A stretch of 64,000 nucleotides of DNA, from NCBI GenBank assembly GCA_004194705.1, contig SADC01001282.1, positions 62,001 to 126,000 of the forward strand, in the 5' to 3' direction. Source of the stretch: Ditylenchus dipsaci. Lineage: Eukaryota > Nematoda > Chromadorea > Rhabditida > Anguinidae. Positions within the stretch are counted from its first letter, which is position 1. Every line of letters starts with the position of its first letter. A model generated the notes under the pieces. The model was not told the origin of the DNA, searched no databases, and worked only from the letters and a program-made list of their open reading frames with translations. Positions 55,001 to 64,000 of this stretch are shown one piece after another. Both the position numbers and the translations under genes were made by a program.

Positions 55001-58000
55001 CTGAATTAGAGAAGAAAGTGGAAGAATTGGAAAATAAGCTGGTACAACTACAGAATCGCCGCTCTCTACTGCAGCGCCAACACTCCAATACTTCTTCCAG
55101 TGATGGAGGCGATCCAGATGAACAAGGATCTCTGAAGTCCAAAGTTAGTTTTTCCAATTACTGTCAAAGCTCTATAAGCCGTATTTTCTCTGACATACCG
55201 ACCGGTCGGTTTATTTTTCAACCTTCCTCTAGGAGGTCGGTTTATTAGAATCATTTTGAGATTTTTGTGGGTTCAGCCAAAATCCAAAAAGTGTGACTGG
55301 TAGAGTTCGCGGGAACTAAGAAAATGCAATAAACAGCTTTGCAAAATATTTAATCTGCTTTGAGATATAGACTCCCAAATTTGAGGGACTCGGTATATTA
55401 CAGAGGGTCGGCATGTTAGAGAAAATACGGTAATGCCTAGCCCTATAAAAGCAAGCGTACGCCAGTGGCCGCGTACGGCTTTTGTACAGGCCTGGGAAAA
55501 AGTGCGATTCCACGATATCCTCCTTGCAAGTCGGCGCTCTAACCAATTGAGCTATCGGGTCGCCCCAAGCCTGTTTCTTATTTATCTGCTATCTGCCTCC
55601 TTACATAACTTCTTTCCGATCTAGAGACCACTTTTATCAGCCTTGATTTTTCAACGCTTTTTCCAATTCTGTTTTGACAGCCTGGACCCGTAGCAATTAT
55701 CGAAAAGAATAATACTGTCAAAAAATGCTCTTCCGGGCCGTAAAAATACGTTTTCTAAATGCTTTAGGAGCTAAAACATGTGAAAAAGCGATTTAATTAT
55801 GATTTTGATCCGCATACATAAAATTAATTTTAGCCCCTTTTCGAAGTGAACAATATATTTCTGCGTATTTTGGTATAACACAGTTATAAAACGGATTAAC
55901 GTACCAAAGTTTGTTTTCGGACTGAAAAAGTGTCTACAAGTAATAAATTTCAACTGAATTTCAGAAATATGGCTGCGTTCAAAAAACATGGTCCTTTTAA
56001 AAAAATATGCAAATTGACCACGTTGAACTTGAATCCAGTTTCAAAACTTGCTTACTACTTATTTACCGTATATCTTCTAATAAGGCCCCATGGGGCCTTA
56101 TTTTTCAACACCTCTTTGGAGGTGGGGACTAATTAGAAGATGCCTTTTTGGCCTTATTAGGCCTTATTTGAGGTGAGGCCTAATTTTCCAACAGCTCTCA
56201 AGAGGTGGGGCCTTATTAGAAGATATACATTATCCGTTGTCTGATTGTATCTTGCGGAATCATCAACAGCAAATTTCTGCCATGCCAAGTTTGACATAAC
56301 ATACCAGAACACTAATTTTTTATTTTAAGTAGATATGTAAAAACAGTTTCTAAAAAAAAAGCATTTAAAATGTTATGGCCGAAATAAAAGTTCCAAAGTT
56401 TCAAAAACACTCTATACTTTTGCCAAAGTTATGTCTGAACTTATAGCCGTTCTAAATTTTGTCTTTTTAAGGTCTCCAAACTAATGGATGAAAATGCACG
56501 ACTTGCCGGCGACCTGCTCAAGCTACAAACCGGCATGGAGCAGGAGTTTCGGAGAGTTCTGCATCAAGAAAAGCAAGTTTGGTCAGAAGAGAAGAAGGCG
56601 CTGGAGACTAAGCTCAAGCAATCTGAACAGCATTTGCAAGAGCAGATGGCCAATACACAAAGGTAGCACAATGGACAGTTAAAAAAAATTCGAAATGACT
56701 CAAAAGTAAGGTTGGCCGATGAGAAAACTCTCGATAAATTGCTCGAAAAATATCTCGGTCTTTGCTAGAGCAAAATCTAGACTTTGCTTGCTCGATTAAA
56801 AATCGAGCAAAATCTTTTTTGGACTTCTGAACTTTTTCGCTGAAAGTATTGTTTTTATCTAAAAATTGTTTTTATAGACAAGAGAAGGTAATAGTGACTC
56901 AAGGCCAATATATCTCACACATTCTGAGTTAGTTTCGCCCGTCGATGTTTGTAAGTTGATAACTGTAGAGTTCCTCGTGTAATGTACGTATATTAATACG
57001 TATATTAACACTCGAACACGCGAGCGGCACTTTAGGTCCGTTGCAATCAGAATTTCATGGTGATCATTTTTAATAAATACACTATGGGTGGTTGGATATT
57101 CGAAAGTCGGGTAAAAACGATATTTAAAAATTTTCTAATTTTCGAAATTTTTATTACGTTCAAGTCGATTTATCCAAGTCATTTTATAATCGACTGCCAA
57201 CAAATCATGACTTGTTCGATAAAGAATGAAAAGAGCTTTCTATTGATATATCGTTTAGACATTTACGGGTTTAAAATTTCAGATTTTCGGGCAAAAGAAA
57301 AAATCATGTCATTTTTCAAAAACCGTTGTTGTCACTTGGAAATGCAAAAATAGGTGTGTCAAGGCGGTTCGTTCGGTTGTTGTTATACATCATTCTACAG
57401 AGCACGAGAGTACGAAAAGTATTTGAATCCTTAAAAAAATATAAAATTTTTTAATTTAAATATTTATTGTCTTGAGCGGAATTCAAAATTTGAAAGTATA
57501 TTTCTACTTTAAAGAGCATTTTTATAATTTTTCTCTGAAAAAGCAAAACCTCGATAAACGGGCACCCTATTTTTGAAATGGGTGCCCGTTTATCGAGTTT
57601 TCTTTAAAAGAGAAAAAAATTCGTATTCAGAAAAACGATCGGTAAAATCGGAATCCTTGCGATATTTGGGACCGGACTGTCAGAACCATAGTTGGACGCC
57701 TCTGAAAAACCACCGCCGCCGCCGCCGCCACATCGCCGCCACCGCTGCCGCCACCGCCGTCTTATTACTCCGCCGCACCGCCACCGCCGACCTCATTTTC
57801 AGCCGCCGGCGCCACCGCCAGCGCCGGCGGCACCTCATATTTTGCCGCCATCGCCTGGCGGCGCCGCCGGTGGCGGCGGCGGCGGCGATCCAACTATGAT
57901 ACTTACAGTTAACGACAGGGCGAAAAATCGACTTTTCTCGGTTTTGGAGAATTTTATCGAAAATGTTCTCAAAGTGATTTTGCTCGATCAAAATCCCTAC

Positions 58001-61000
58001 CCCACTCAAAAGAGTAAACTGAGAGACGAAAAAGAACTTTCCTCCGCCAATTCGAATTTGGGACAAGTCAATGTTCGCAAAAAGCCTGGTCTTTGAATAC
58101 AATTGTGTTTTTTCTCACTCATTCCTTTTAAAAAAAATAGTATATTTGTATTTCAAAGTAATTCTATTTTTAATTTACCTAGTGCCCGCCTTTTGCGAAT
58201 TTGAAATTGCCAGTGTAACGCGAAACTGTAATGATAGCCTATAAGATAACTGAAGGTGCCTATTCGATTTCTACTACTGGCGCCACAAAAATCCTAAATT
58301 TCATGATCTTTTATTAGTTAGCGTATTAAAAATGTGAGTCCATGTGTCAAAATTTTATGATTACGACAAAAAGATTAAAAATAATTGCAGTTATTTTAAA
58401 GCTGCAGAGTTGGCATGAAATAAATAACTAAACTCGACTATAAATAGCTGAGTTTTGTTGCCGATCGGCTACATTATGCCAACCTTGTCAAGCTATTGCA
58501 TTATAAGCTTGACCATCAATATCCTAATAAATAATTTATTTTGAATTGGTTTAGAAGTGATTCTGCAGAACCTGTCCCTAAGCCAAGGAAGTTGACCTTA
58601 AATGGGGGTGATTCTGAATCGTTGAGTGCAGCATTAATCAATTCCTCAGAGGCCATCAACTCTGAGAGCCTGAGCGATAAATGTGGCGCTGAAATCACCA
58701 AGCTAAAGGCTGAATTGGACAAGTTGGTTTTGGGGGTCCTTATTTAGCTAAAAACTTTGATATAAATTACGAAAATAAAAATTGTCGACTCATTAGAATC
58801 TTATGGCTCTATCACTAATGTAAGTGTAAATGTAAATGTTCTTGGTATTGTGAACACCCCTTGTATTTAAACATTTACACCTACACTTACAATCACCCTT
58901 CACGATACGAATGTAAATGCAAATGTTTACATATGTACATTTATTACCAAAACTCAAATGCTAATAGTAGCTTGTCAATCAAGAATAGTTCAATAGCAAT
59001 TTGAAAATTGAAAACAAAATCAATATTTATTTTGAAAACAACACGCATTTAGACCTGCAAGTAAAAATAAGTGAACGATTTGCATTTACAATTGTAAAGT
59101 GTAAGTGCTAATGTTTTTTGTATTGTGAAGACCCCTTACATTCACACTAACACTGACGTTCGTGACAGAGTCATTAGCTACTCACTAAAAAGTCGTTATA
59201 AAACTTGCACAACAGGCTTAACACGCCAAGGCCCAGTATTCAGAACTATGTTCAAATTCCATCTTTTTGGGTTGTCTAGGTACCTCTTGAGAATGGTTTA
59301 CCATCAAATTTTGGCCAAAATTTTCTTTACAAAAAATCAACTTTGAGTGTGGGAAAGTGTTAGAAAATGTATTTTTTAATTCTTTTTAGTATATCAAAAT
59401 CAGTTAGGAGAACACTAACACTCCAAACACTATTTTAACATCAATATGAAATGCGCGCCCTTTCCCCAAATGCATAAGTGCCCTTTTCTACAGTAAAAAA
59501 TCTCGTTTTGCCTTTAAAATACCGTTCTCGAACCCCTTTTTTACCTGTAGAGTCGTTTTACAGTAGGAAAAAATTTGGGGCAAAAAGAGTGTTTTGTAAA
59601 CAACATAAAGCTTTCCACTGCACTTTAACTTCTTGATGTCGATTTTAGACTTGCCCAACCAATGCAAATAAAAAAATAATTTAAAAAACATTTTGACCAT
59701 TTTTGGAGTAAAAGTAGCTGTCCCCGAAATTTTCTGCAAAGTTTAAAGTTTAATTCAAAAGTTTCTTTTATCATTTCATTAACTCTTCGTTGTAAAATTT
59801 GTGCATAAAATTCTTTCAAGTGTTTTGTCACAAATGTTAGAAGACAATACTCTTTCTTTAATATATTCATCCGAAAAGGGAAAGGATTATAGAGTTGCGC
59901 ATGAAAAAAATTCCATGTTGTAATCTCCAAACTATTGGTTGGTTGCTAAATCATGACGGCACTCTTTCATCTTTTTGTATGAAAAAAAAGTTCTTTTCAA
60001 ATATGTTCTTACAATTCGAGAAATAATAGTCAGGATATAGTAGCCCTTTTTTAAATTCAATTACATATTGTGGCCATACTTGCACGGCCGCCGGCGGAGC
60101 GCCGGCGGCCGCCTTCCGCCGGCGGCCTGCCGGGCAAAATTGGCGATTTTGGAGCGCCGGCGGCCGGCGCTCCGCCGGCGGCGGCGGCGGAGGCGGCGGC
60201 GCTCATTTTTATAGACAGAATTCGTTTATAAATTGATGAAAAAATTCTGTATAAAGCTTGATTTTTATTACTAGTTACGACTAATCAAACATGTGTAAAA
60301 AATGAGGATATATAGATGTAATTTTTTTAGAATGACAACAAAACTTCTCTATCAATAAAATTACTCTTCAAAGAAATCTTCTTTTACATCTTTACTAGCC
60401 AAAATTTCTTCGCTATTTGTCGTAAGTAAGCATCTACTTTTGCCTCCATTTCCTCAGAATCATCGTCCAATATGGCATCAGTTGCTACGTCAATGGCGAT
60501 GTTGATGCCCACTAGACTCAACAGCTTTTTGCCAAGATGTTTTCCACTTTTAGCACCGCAGTATCGCAAGAATTTTCGCCAAAAAACCTACAATTTTTTA
60601 GTTGCTCATGACATTCTTGCTGTGCCCGTTACCAGTGCCGCGGTTGAGAGAATGTTCAGCATAATGGCAATGTTGACTAGCGGTCGGAAAGCAAGAACAG
60701 GTCCAGTGCTTCTGAAAAGTAAAACGTTAATGTCATACAATGAAGGATTGATAGAGATTTGAAGTAACAGAATAATAGCTAGAGTTATTTTCATAATAAA
60801 TAAAATTTAAAAAAATAGCAATACTAATTCAAAAAAAAATTACAAATATGGCTAATTTCTCTCCGGCGGGCTGCCTCCCGCCGGCGGCCCGCCGGCAAAA
60901 TTAGCGATTTTGGAGCGCCGGCGGCGGCGGCGGCGAAATTTTCAAAATGCCGGCGGCGGCGGAGGCGGCGGCGCTCATTTTGAAAAAACCTCGGCGGAGG

Positions 61001-61851
61001 CGGCGGCGCTTTTTATTTTTTTGGGAAACGTGCAAGTATGATTGTGGCTACACATACACATAACATAAACCACACATAATTAACCCGGCACCGGTTTTCG
61101 AGCTGGCCTGGTCTCGATCATTTACTAGGTTTAGGGTCATCTGACAATAAACCTTGGCCTCGGGCATCTTAGGCTTTTTAATTTTATCGCCATTCACTGT
61201 GTTCAACCATTTTTAAACCTGGCTTTATTCAAAAATAGGAATCCTAATTGGGATTGTTCAGAAGAGGTGTATAAGAAGACCTCATCCGGACTCGGATTCG
61301 ATGGGATTCCTGGAACTTAGGTGCATCCGAAGTAAGCCGGACTTGCCAAGAGAAGATGGACCCAGCCCGGGTATACCCACCTGCAGCCTCCGGGTTTAAT
61401 TATGTTCACCTGTGGGGAGAAATTAGAAAAAAATTAAAGACGCCAAAAACTCGGATAAAAATGGGTATGATGAGTATGCCGCAAGAGAAAACTTTGTTGA
61501 AAATTTATTTTTAAGTCCAGGCTAGGCAAAACAAAATGATACCGGCTTCAATGTCATAATGTTGTCTTTGCCTAACTGACACGTCAAAATAAGTTTTCAC
61601 CGAAATACTCGTCTTGTCTCAAAATTTATTGACAGCCTAGGTTGGCAGTGTTGAAAGTCAAATTCATTTTTCCAAATCCATTTTTCTTATAAATTTTTTT
61701 TAGGCAAAAACGCTTAGTGACAGTGCTTCGAAAAAAGCTCCAACAACAAAACATTGAGGCCACCCTCAAAAGCCGTGTGGATAGCATGAGTGATTCAGTA
61801 GTCGTGGCAGGTGGAAATAGTGGAGCAACCACCCTACCTCGTAGGCTCTAG
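46050..61851 (+). CDS. Long coiled-coil protein, at least 15 exons, 5' end not found
   Basis: Exons: 46050-46119, 46170-46305, 46540-46626, 46677-46715, 47490-47712, 49237-49472, 50580-50771, 50821-51018, 51288-51593, 52412-52760, 54811-54894, 54952-55143, 56472-56662, 58555-58722, 61704-61851 (TAG). Splices join in phase. About 870 residues are seen, almost all heptad-rich and Glu/Lys/Gln/Leu-rich, for example LRQELQEKEDLLRELTESND and LIKQLEAEKEELFTHLQSK. A serine-rich break (QRQHSNTSSSDGGDPDEQ) and a proline-containing break (SDSAEPVPKPRKLTLNGG) interrupt the coil, and the tail is VVVAGGNSGATTLPRRL. No GRIP, FYVE or motor domain is visible. A golgin- or tether-like role would fit but is only a guess. 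Three one-base shifts seem needed: near 46093-46098 (A run), near 47581, and near 47630. The exon calls near 47582-47640 are the least sure. Confidence 0.85.
48343..49158. mobile_element. hAT-like element, TTTGGCCCAAAT word, in a coiled-coil intron
   Basis: GGGCAGGAGTAGTGTGGG at the left and CCCACACTACTCCTGCTC at the right (one mismatch), flanked by an exact 8-bp duplication ACTATTTC (48335-48342 and 49159-49166). Arms repeat AATTGGGCCAAATCA-like words. The middle (48460-48800) shares modules with 30330-30490 (GGTCTCAAATAAAGGA) and with the 37049 hairpin (GTGGACGACCACTTGG). Confidence 0.82.
53022..53457. mobile_element. TTA-flanked element built of GTCGTT hexamers
   Basis: TGGCTCATTTATAAA and its exact complement form the ends, with TTA on both sides (53019-53021 and 53458-53460), which fits PIF/Harbinger. 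Both arms are GTCGTT/GTTGGC hexamer arrays (AACGAC on the other arm), giving a long imperfect palindrome. Inner GGTCGTCGTTG / ATTTATAAAAAATCC modules form a second, nested terminal-like pair. Confidence 0.72.
53462..53654. mobile_element. TTAA-flanked palindromic MITE (AAAGGGCCATAGCCG)
   Basis: A 193-bp near-perfect palindrome: AGGGCCATAGCCGTCGCCG and its relative CGGCGACGGCTATGGTCCT, TTAA at both edges. The arms include GAGAATTTCAAATG and GGCGCGGGACAGTTCTCTTC. Same family as 28910-29096. Confidence 0.82.
53661..53946. mobile_element. hAT-like element, AACCGGGTA word
   Basis: TAGAGTAGTTCACGGTCGG and its exact complement at the other end are flanked by an exact 8-bp duplication CTTTAAGG (53653-53660, 53947-53954). 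The left TSD overlaps the last bases and TTAA of the preceding MITE, so this element landed on that MITE's right edge. The interior is AACCGGGTA/GGTTAACCGACC words only. Confidence 0.88.
55178..55432. mobile_element. TACCGTATTTTCT-ended 255-bp MITE
   Basis: GCCGTATTTTCTCTGACATACC and GGCATGTTAGAGAAAATACGG are inverted ends; the inner module CAGCCAAAATCCAAAAAGTG matches the 33933-34179 copy. A SINE starts directly after it. Confidence 0.75.
55433..55607 (-). repeat. tRNA-related SINE, best copy
   Basis: Read on the minus strand: AGCAGATAAATAAGAAACAG, then GGCGACCCGATAGCTCAATT followed by GGTTAGAGCGCCGACTTGCA with a tRNA-like A box, then GGATATCGTGGAATCGCAC, CAGGCCTGTACAAAAGCC and a tail ATAGGGCTAGGCATT. 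Sharper than the 22451 copy, so closer to the active master. Its tail abuts the right edge of the 55178-55432 MITE. Confidence 0.75.
56064..56229. repeat. TACCGTATATCTTCTAATAAGG element
   Basis: TACCGTATATCTTCTAATAAGG at the left and CCTTATTAGAAGATATA at the right, with alternating GGGGCCTTATT / AGGTGGGG words between. Right terminal GGTA is lost. Same family type as 25431-26182. Confidence 0.65.
57544..57900. repeat. Half pogo-like palindrome followed by a CCG/CGG hairpin
   Basis: 57544-57685 matches one arm of the pogo-like palindromes (AAACCTCGATAAACGGGC, GGAATCCTTGCGATATTTG). From 57687 CATAGTTGGACGCC to GGCGATCCAACTATG at 57899 is a second palindrome with (CCG)n on one arm and (CGG)n on the other. 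Its termini resemble the 16089 and 60075 hAT ends, but flanking 8-mers (GTCAGAAC, ATACTTAC) do not match, so a deletion at one edge is likely. Confidence 0.6.
60384..60569 (-). pseudogene. Transposase-like fragment, inverted relative to its partner
   Basis: Sixty-one codons reading MRYCGAKSGKHLGKKLLSLV... then DDDSEEMEAKVDAYLRQIAK to a stop. Acidic residues followed by VDAYL resemble the segment just before the dimerisation domain in hAT transposases. It lies head-to-head with the plus-strand domain at 60560-60762, so an inversion inside the element would explain both. Alternatively it is the antisense shadow of that coding, but its composition argues against this. Confidence 0.5.
60560..60762 (+). 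pseudogene. hAT transposase C-terminal dimerisation domain, remnant
   Basis: The plus-strand frame reads FLVAHDILAVPVTSAAVERM followed by FSIMAMLTSGRKART and LLKSKTLMSYN, ending at TGA 60760-60762. The VPVTSAAVERMFS core is the hAT signature. Upstream catalytic parts are absent. Confidence 0.92.
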
Positions 61852-62358
61852 GTTCATATACTACTTAGTTGTTGTTTTTGGACCAACCAGACTCACAAAC
61901 AGCCATACAGTCAACAACGGCCATTATTATAAACTAGGCATTCTCATTTGTTCTACTTACTTGTGATAGTGTTTTTATTTATTGTAATTTAATGTGATAT
62001 TGCCAATGACATATTTAGCGATAACATTACTCTAAAATTGATTGTATTAACTGCAGCGAAAGTTTTCCGCAAAATAAGAAACCTTAACGCGATTCATTGA
62101 CACTCCAACAGTGAAAATTGGGTCAAAAATTGCCGGATTTTTCGTGTTGGTGCCATAAATCGGTGCCGATGCCGAAATTCTTATAAAATGGAAATTACGG
62201 CAGTGCGGCGCCGGCACCGCACCGGTGTTGTGAGCTGGTGCCGGTGCCGTCCACCATTGTGTCCGAGGCCTAAACTATTAGTTAAATTATCGTTTTGTAG
62301 TAGCGCCAGGCATCAATGTGTTAAATAGTTTTTTTTATTAACTGTCGGAATCAGTAAT

Positions 62359-62696
62359 ACAAGGTGGTCCAAGAAATATCGACACTTTTTAACCATTCTA
62401 ACTTTTTTCTGTCATTCTGTAAACGCAGTTAGACACTATTTGATCTACAATTTTTTCCGATTTTTCGGTATATTATGTGAAAAACACGATTTCCGCTTAG
62501 TCCATCTGTGGTTTGGGTCCTGTTCTGTGGATGGCCTCTGAATGAGAAAGGCCCAAACCACAGAGGTCAGCAAGCGAAAATCCTGCTTTTGACATTATAT
62601 ACCAAAAAGTGCTTCGTTTACAAATTTTGGATTAAGATCGACCCATACAAAAAAATGTGACCGTTCAAAAAGTACCGTGTATTGCACCACCCTCTA
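62359..62696. repeat. Degraded mariner-like MITE
   Basis: Left CAAGGTGGTCCAAGAAATATCGACAC and right AAAGTACCGTGTATTGCACCACCCTC have the CAGGGTGGTxCA-type ends of Tc1/mariner elements. Inside are CTGTGGTTTGGG / CCCAAACCACAG arms. Strongly diverged. Confidence 0.5.
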
Positions 62697-63544
62697 TTTT
62701 TCAAAATTCTATTGTTGATACCTTTTCCGATGTTTTGCCCTCATTTGCATGCATTCAAGTTCCAAAATAAATTTTTTGTTCCATTGCATATCCCTTTGCT
62801 AATTAGTAAAGCAACCATACATATGAGAAAATTCTCTTTCTTGCTTAGATAATAGCAACAATAGTCCTTGAACAACAATAAATTGGATTGGTCCCTTCCC
62901 CAACTTTCCTGCCGCTTTACTCCAACAAAGCAAGGAAAGAGAAATGCACCACCTGGATGGTGATTAATTGTGCAGTAGGAAAGTAGTAGTACTGTAGTAA
63001 TGGTCCTGCTCTTGTTCAAACAATCACCCATTCTCCAACCATCAGGTGGAAATCAATGGGAGGAAAGGCAAGTTAGAAGGGTACGTCAAATTCCAGTGGG
63101 TCGGGAGTGCCTCTTTTAGTTAGGAAAGCCAAGTGGATGATCTATCGAGAGAGAGAGCTGATGGTTAAGCCTCAACTTGGGGTTTGTTTGCTTTAGATGC
63201 AGCTTGGCTCGTTTCCTCGACATTTACGTTCTCTATTTTGTGAGTCTACTTGCTACTTAATGAGTCAGCAGTGAAAAAACTTGGCAAGCTGGGTTTTGGA
63301 GTGAGCTGATAAATGCATATGTTATTTTTTAATTAAGATACAGGTGATTGAAAACAAAATAATTTGAAAAAACGTTGAAACTATTAGTACAAAGCCTCCA
63401 CTTGCAAAATTAACTTTCGCATGGTCTAGGTATTTTAGTACAAGGAAAACTAGCAGGCTAAATTTGCCTTTAGAATTCAACCCAACAAAAATGTTATTTC
63501 CAATTTTGTTATGTTTTAATTGTCTTTTGACTGGGAAAATGGTA

Positions 63545-63981
63545 CAGTCAAACCTCGATACAGTGGCCCCCACCTCAAGTTCGTTCCCACCTAGGGTCCG
63601 ACACTTTTTTCAACCCCATTTTTGAAATAATTTATCGATAATGTTTTGACAGTCTGGTCGCTAATATCGTAAGGATTCCAATTTCGCCGATCGTTTTTTC
63701 TTATAACTAAATGATTTTTTGCATTTAAAAAGCAAAACCTCGATATAGTGGCCCTCTAATTTTTTTAAGGGGGGCCACTATATCGAGGTTTTGCTTTTTA
63801 AATGCAAAAATCATTTAGTTATAAGAAAAAACGATCGGCGAAATTGGAATCCTTACGATATTTGCGACCAGACTGTCAAAACATTATCGATAAATTATTT
63901 CAAAAATGGGGTTGAAAAAAGTGTCGGACCCTAGGTGGGAACGAACTTGAGGTGGGGGCCACTGTATCGAGAATTTGACTG
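63545..63981. mobile_element. 437-bp near-perfect pogo-like palindrome
   Basis: CAGTCAAACCTCGATACAGTG at the left and CTGTATCGAGAATTTGACTG at the right, TA at each edge. The arms match almost base for base through GTTCCCACCTAGGGTCCGAC, GACAGTCTGGTCGC, CCGATCGTTTTTTC and AAAGCAAAACCTCGATATAG to a loop of about a dozen bases near 63760. The TIR style (CAGTCxxACCTCGATA, TA target) fits pogo/Tigger. It is the youngest-looking member here. Confidence 0.85.
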
Positions 63982-64000
63982 TATACTGACGATTCGGTAC

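Larger units (their letters stand above)
60075..61040. mobile_element. hAT element with GCCGGCGGC arrays and transposase remnants
   Basis: Perfect 12-bp ends CATACTTGCACG...CGTGCAAGTATG are flanked by an exact 8-bp duplication ATTGTGGC (60067-60074 and 61041-61048). About 120-180 bp at each end are dense GCCGGCGGC/GGCGGCGGAGG words, far richer in GC than the surroundings. The interior carries hAT dimerisation-domain coding on the plus strand and a second transposase-like piece on the minus strand. In the last coiled-coil intron. Confidence 0.93.
61852..64000. other. Downstream of the coiled-coil gene
   Basis: Holds the 3' UTR; no clear AATAAA was seen near the stop. GC-rich CGGCACCG words cluster at 62145-62260. 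A degraded mariner-like MITE spans about 62359-62696, and a pogo-like palindrome 63545-63981. The part 62740-63540 shows no recognisable exon; open frames there lack protein-like composition. Confidence 0.55.

Noticed and set aside
57573..58102. Open frames of 108-140 codons rich in Pro/His/Arg or Arg/Ala on both strands
   Set aside because: They are translations of the CCG/CGG palindrome; the same base pattern keeps several frames open.

Overview
The window is nuclear DNA of an animal, most likely an AT-rich invertebrate; the species cannot be told from the sequence. Genes are split by GT-AG introns, spacing is wide, and most of the rest is DNA-transposon debris. Homology was judged by eye against human family members recalled from memory, so names are family assignments, not search results.

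Five multi-exon genes can be assembled. (1) Left edge, minus strand, 128-8639: the 5' five exons of glutaryl-CoA dehydrogenase (GCDH), running off the window, with a 6.8-kb repeat-filled intron. (2) Plus strand, 16767-19879: a complete seven-exon crotonase of the AUH/ECHDC2 type. (3) Minus strand, 24007-32092: a complete 13-exon MAP kinase closest to ERK5/MAPK7, without the long ERK5 tail and with T-Q-Y instead of T-E-Y in the activation loop. (4) Plus strand, 38803-39810: a CZIB (C1orf123/UPF0587) zinc-binding protein gene with intact splice sites but several single-base frameshifts. (5) Plus strand, from at least 46050 to 61851: the last 15 exons of a long (about 870 residues seen) coiled-coil protein that I cannot name. 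GCDH (lysine/tryptophan breakdown) and the crotonase (CoA-ester metabolism) are both acyl-CoA enzymes normally found in mitochondria, but on opposite strands and with no sign of co-regulation.

Between and inside these genes lies a dense population of palindromic elements. Fifteen have terminal inverted repeats flanked by 8-bp direct repeats (7 or 8 of 8 identical), the signature of hAT-type transposons; most carry a short word of their own repeated in the subterminal regions. Two still hold a recognisable hAT C-terminal dimerisation domain. Others are TA-flanked pogo/Tigger-like palindromes, TACCGTATTTTCT-ended elements (one with a decayed transposase helix-turn-helix), TTAA-flanked piggyBac-like elements, a TTA-flanked element built of GTCGTT hexamers, and a tRNA-related SINE.

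Layout: 1-8.6 kb GCDH and repeats; 8.6-16.7 kb gene-free nested repeats; 16.7-20 kb crotonase; 20-24 kb repeats; 24-32 kb kinase with transposons in its introns; 33-38 kb nested transposons; 38.8-39.8 kb CZIB; 40-46 kb transposons; 46-61.9 kb coiled-coil gene; 62-64 kb repeats ending in a near-perfect 437-bp palindrome. No bacterial genes, CRISPR arrays, rRNA or convincing functional tRNA were seen.
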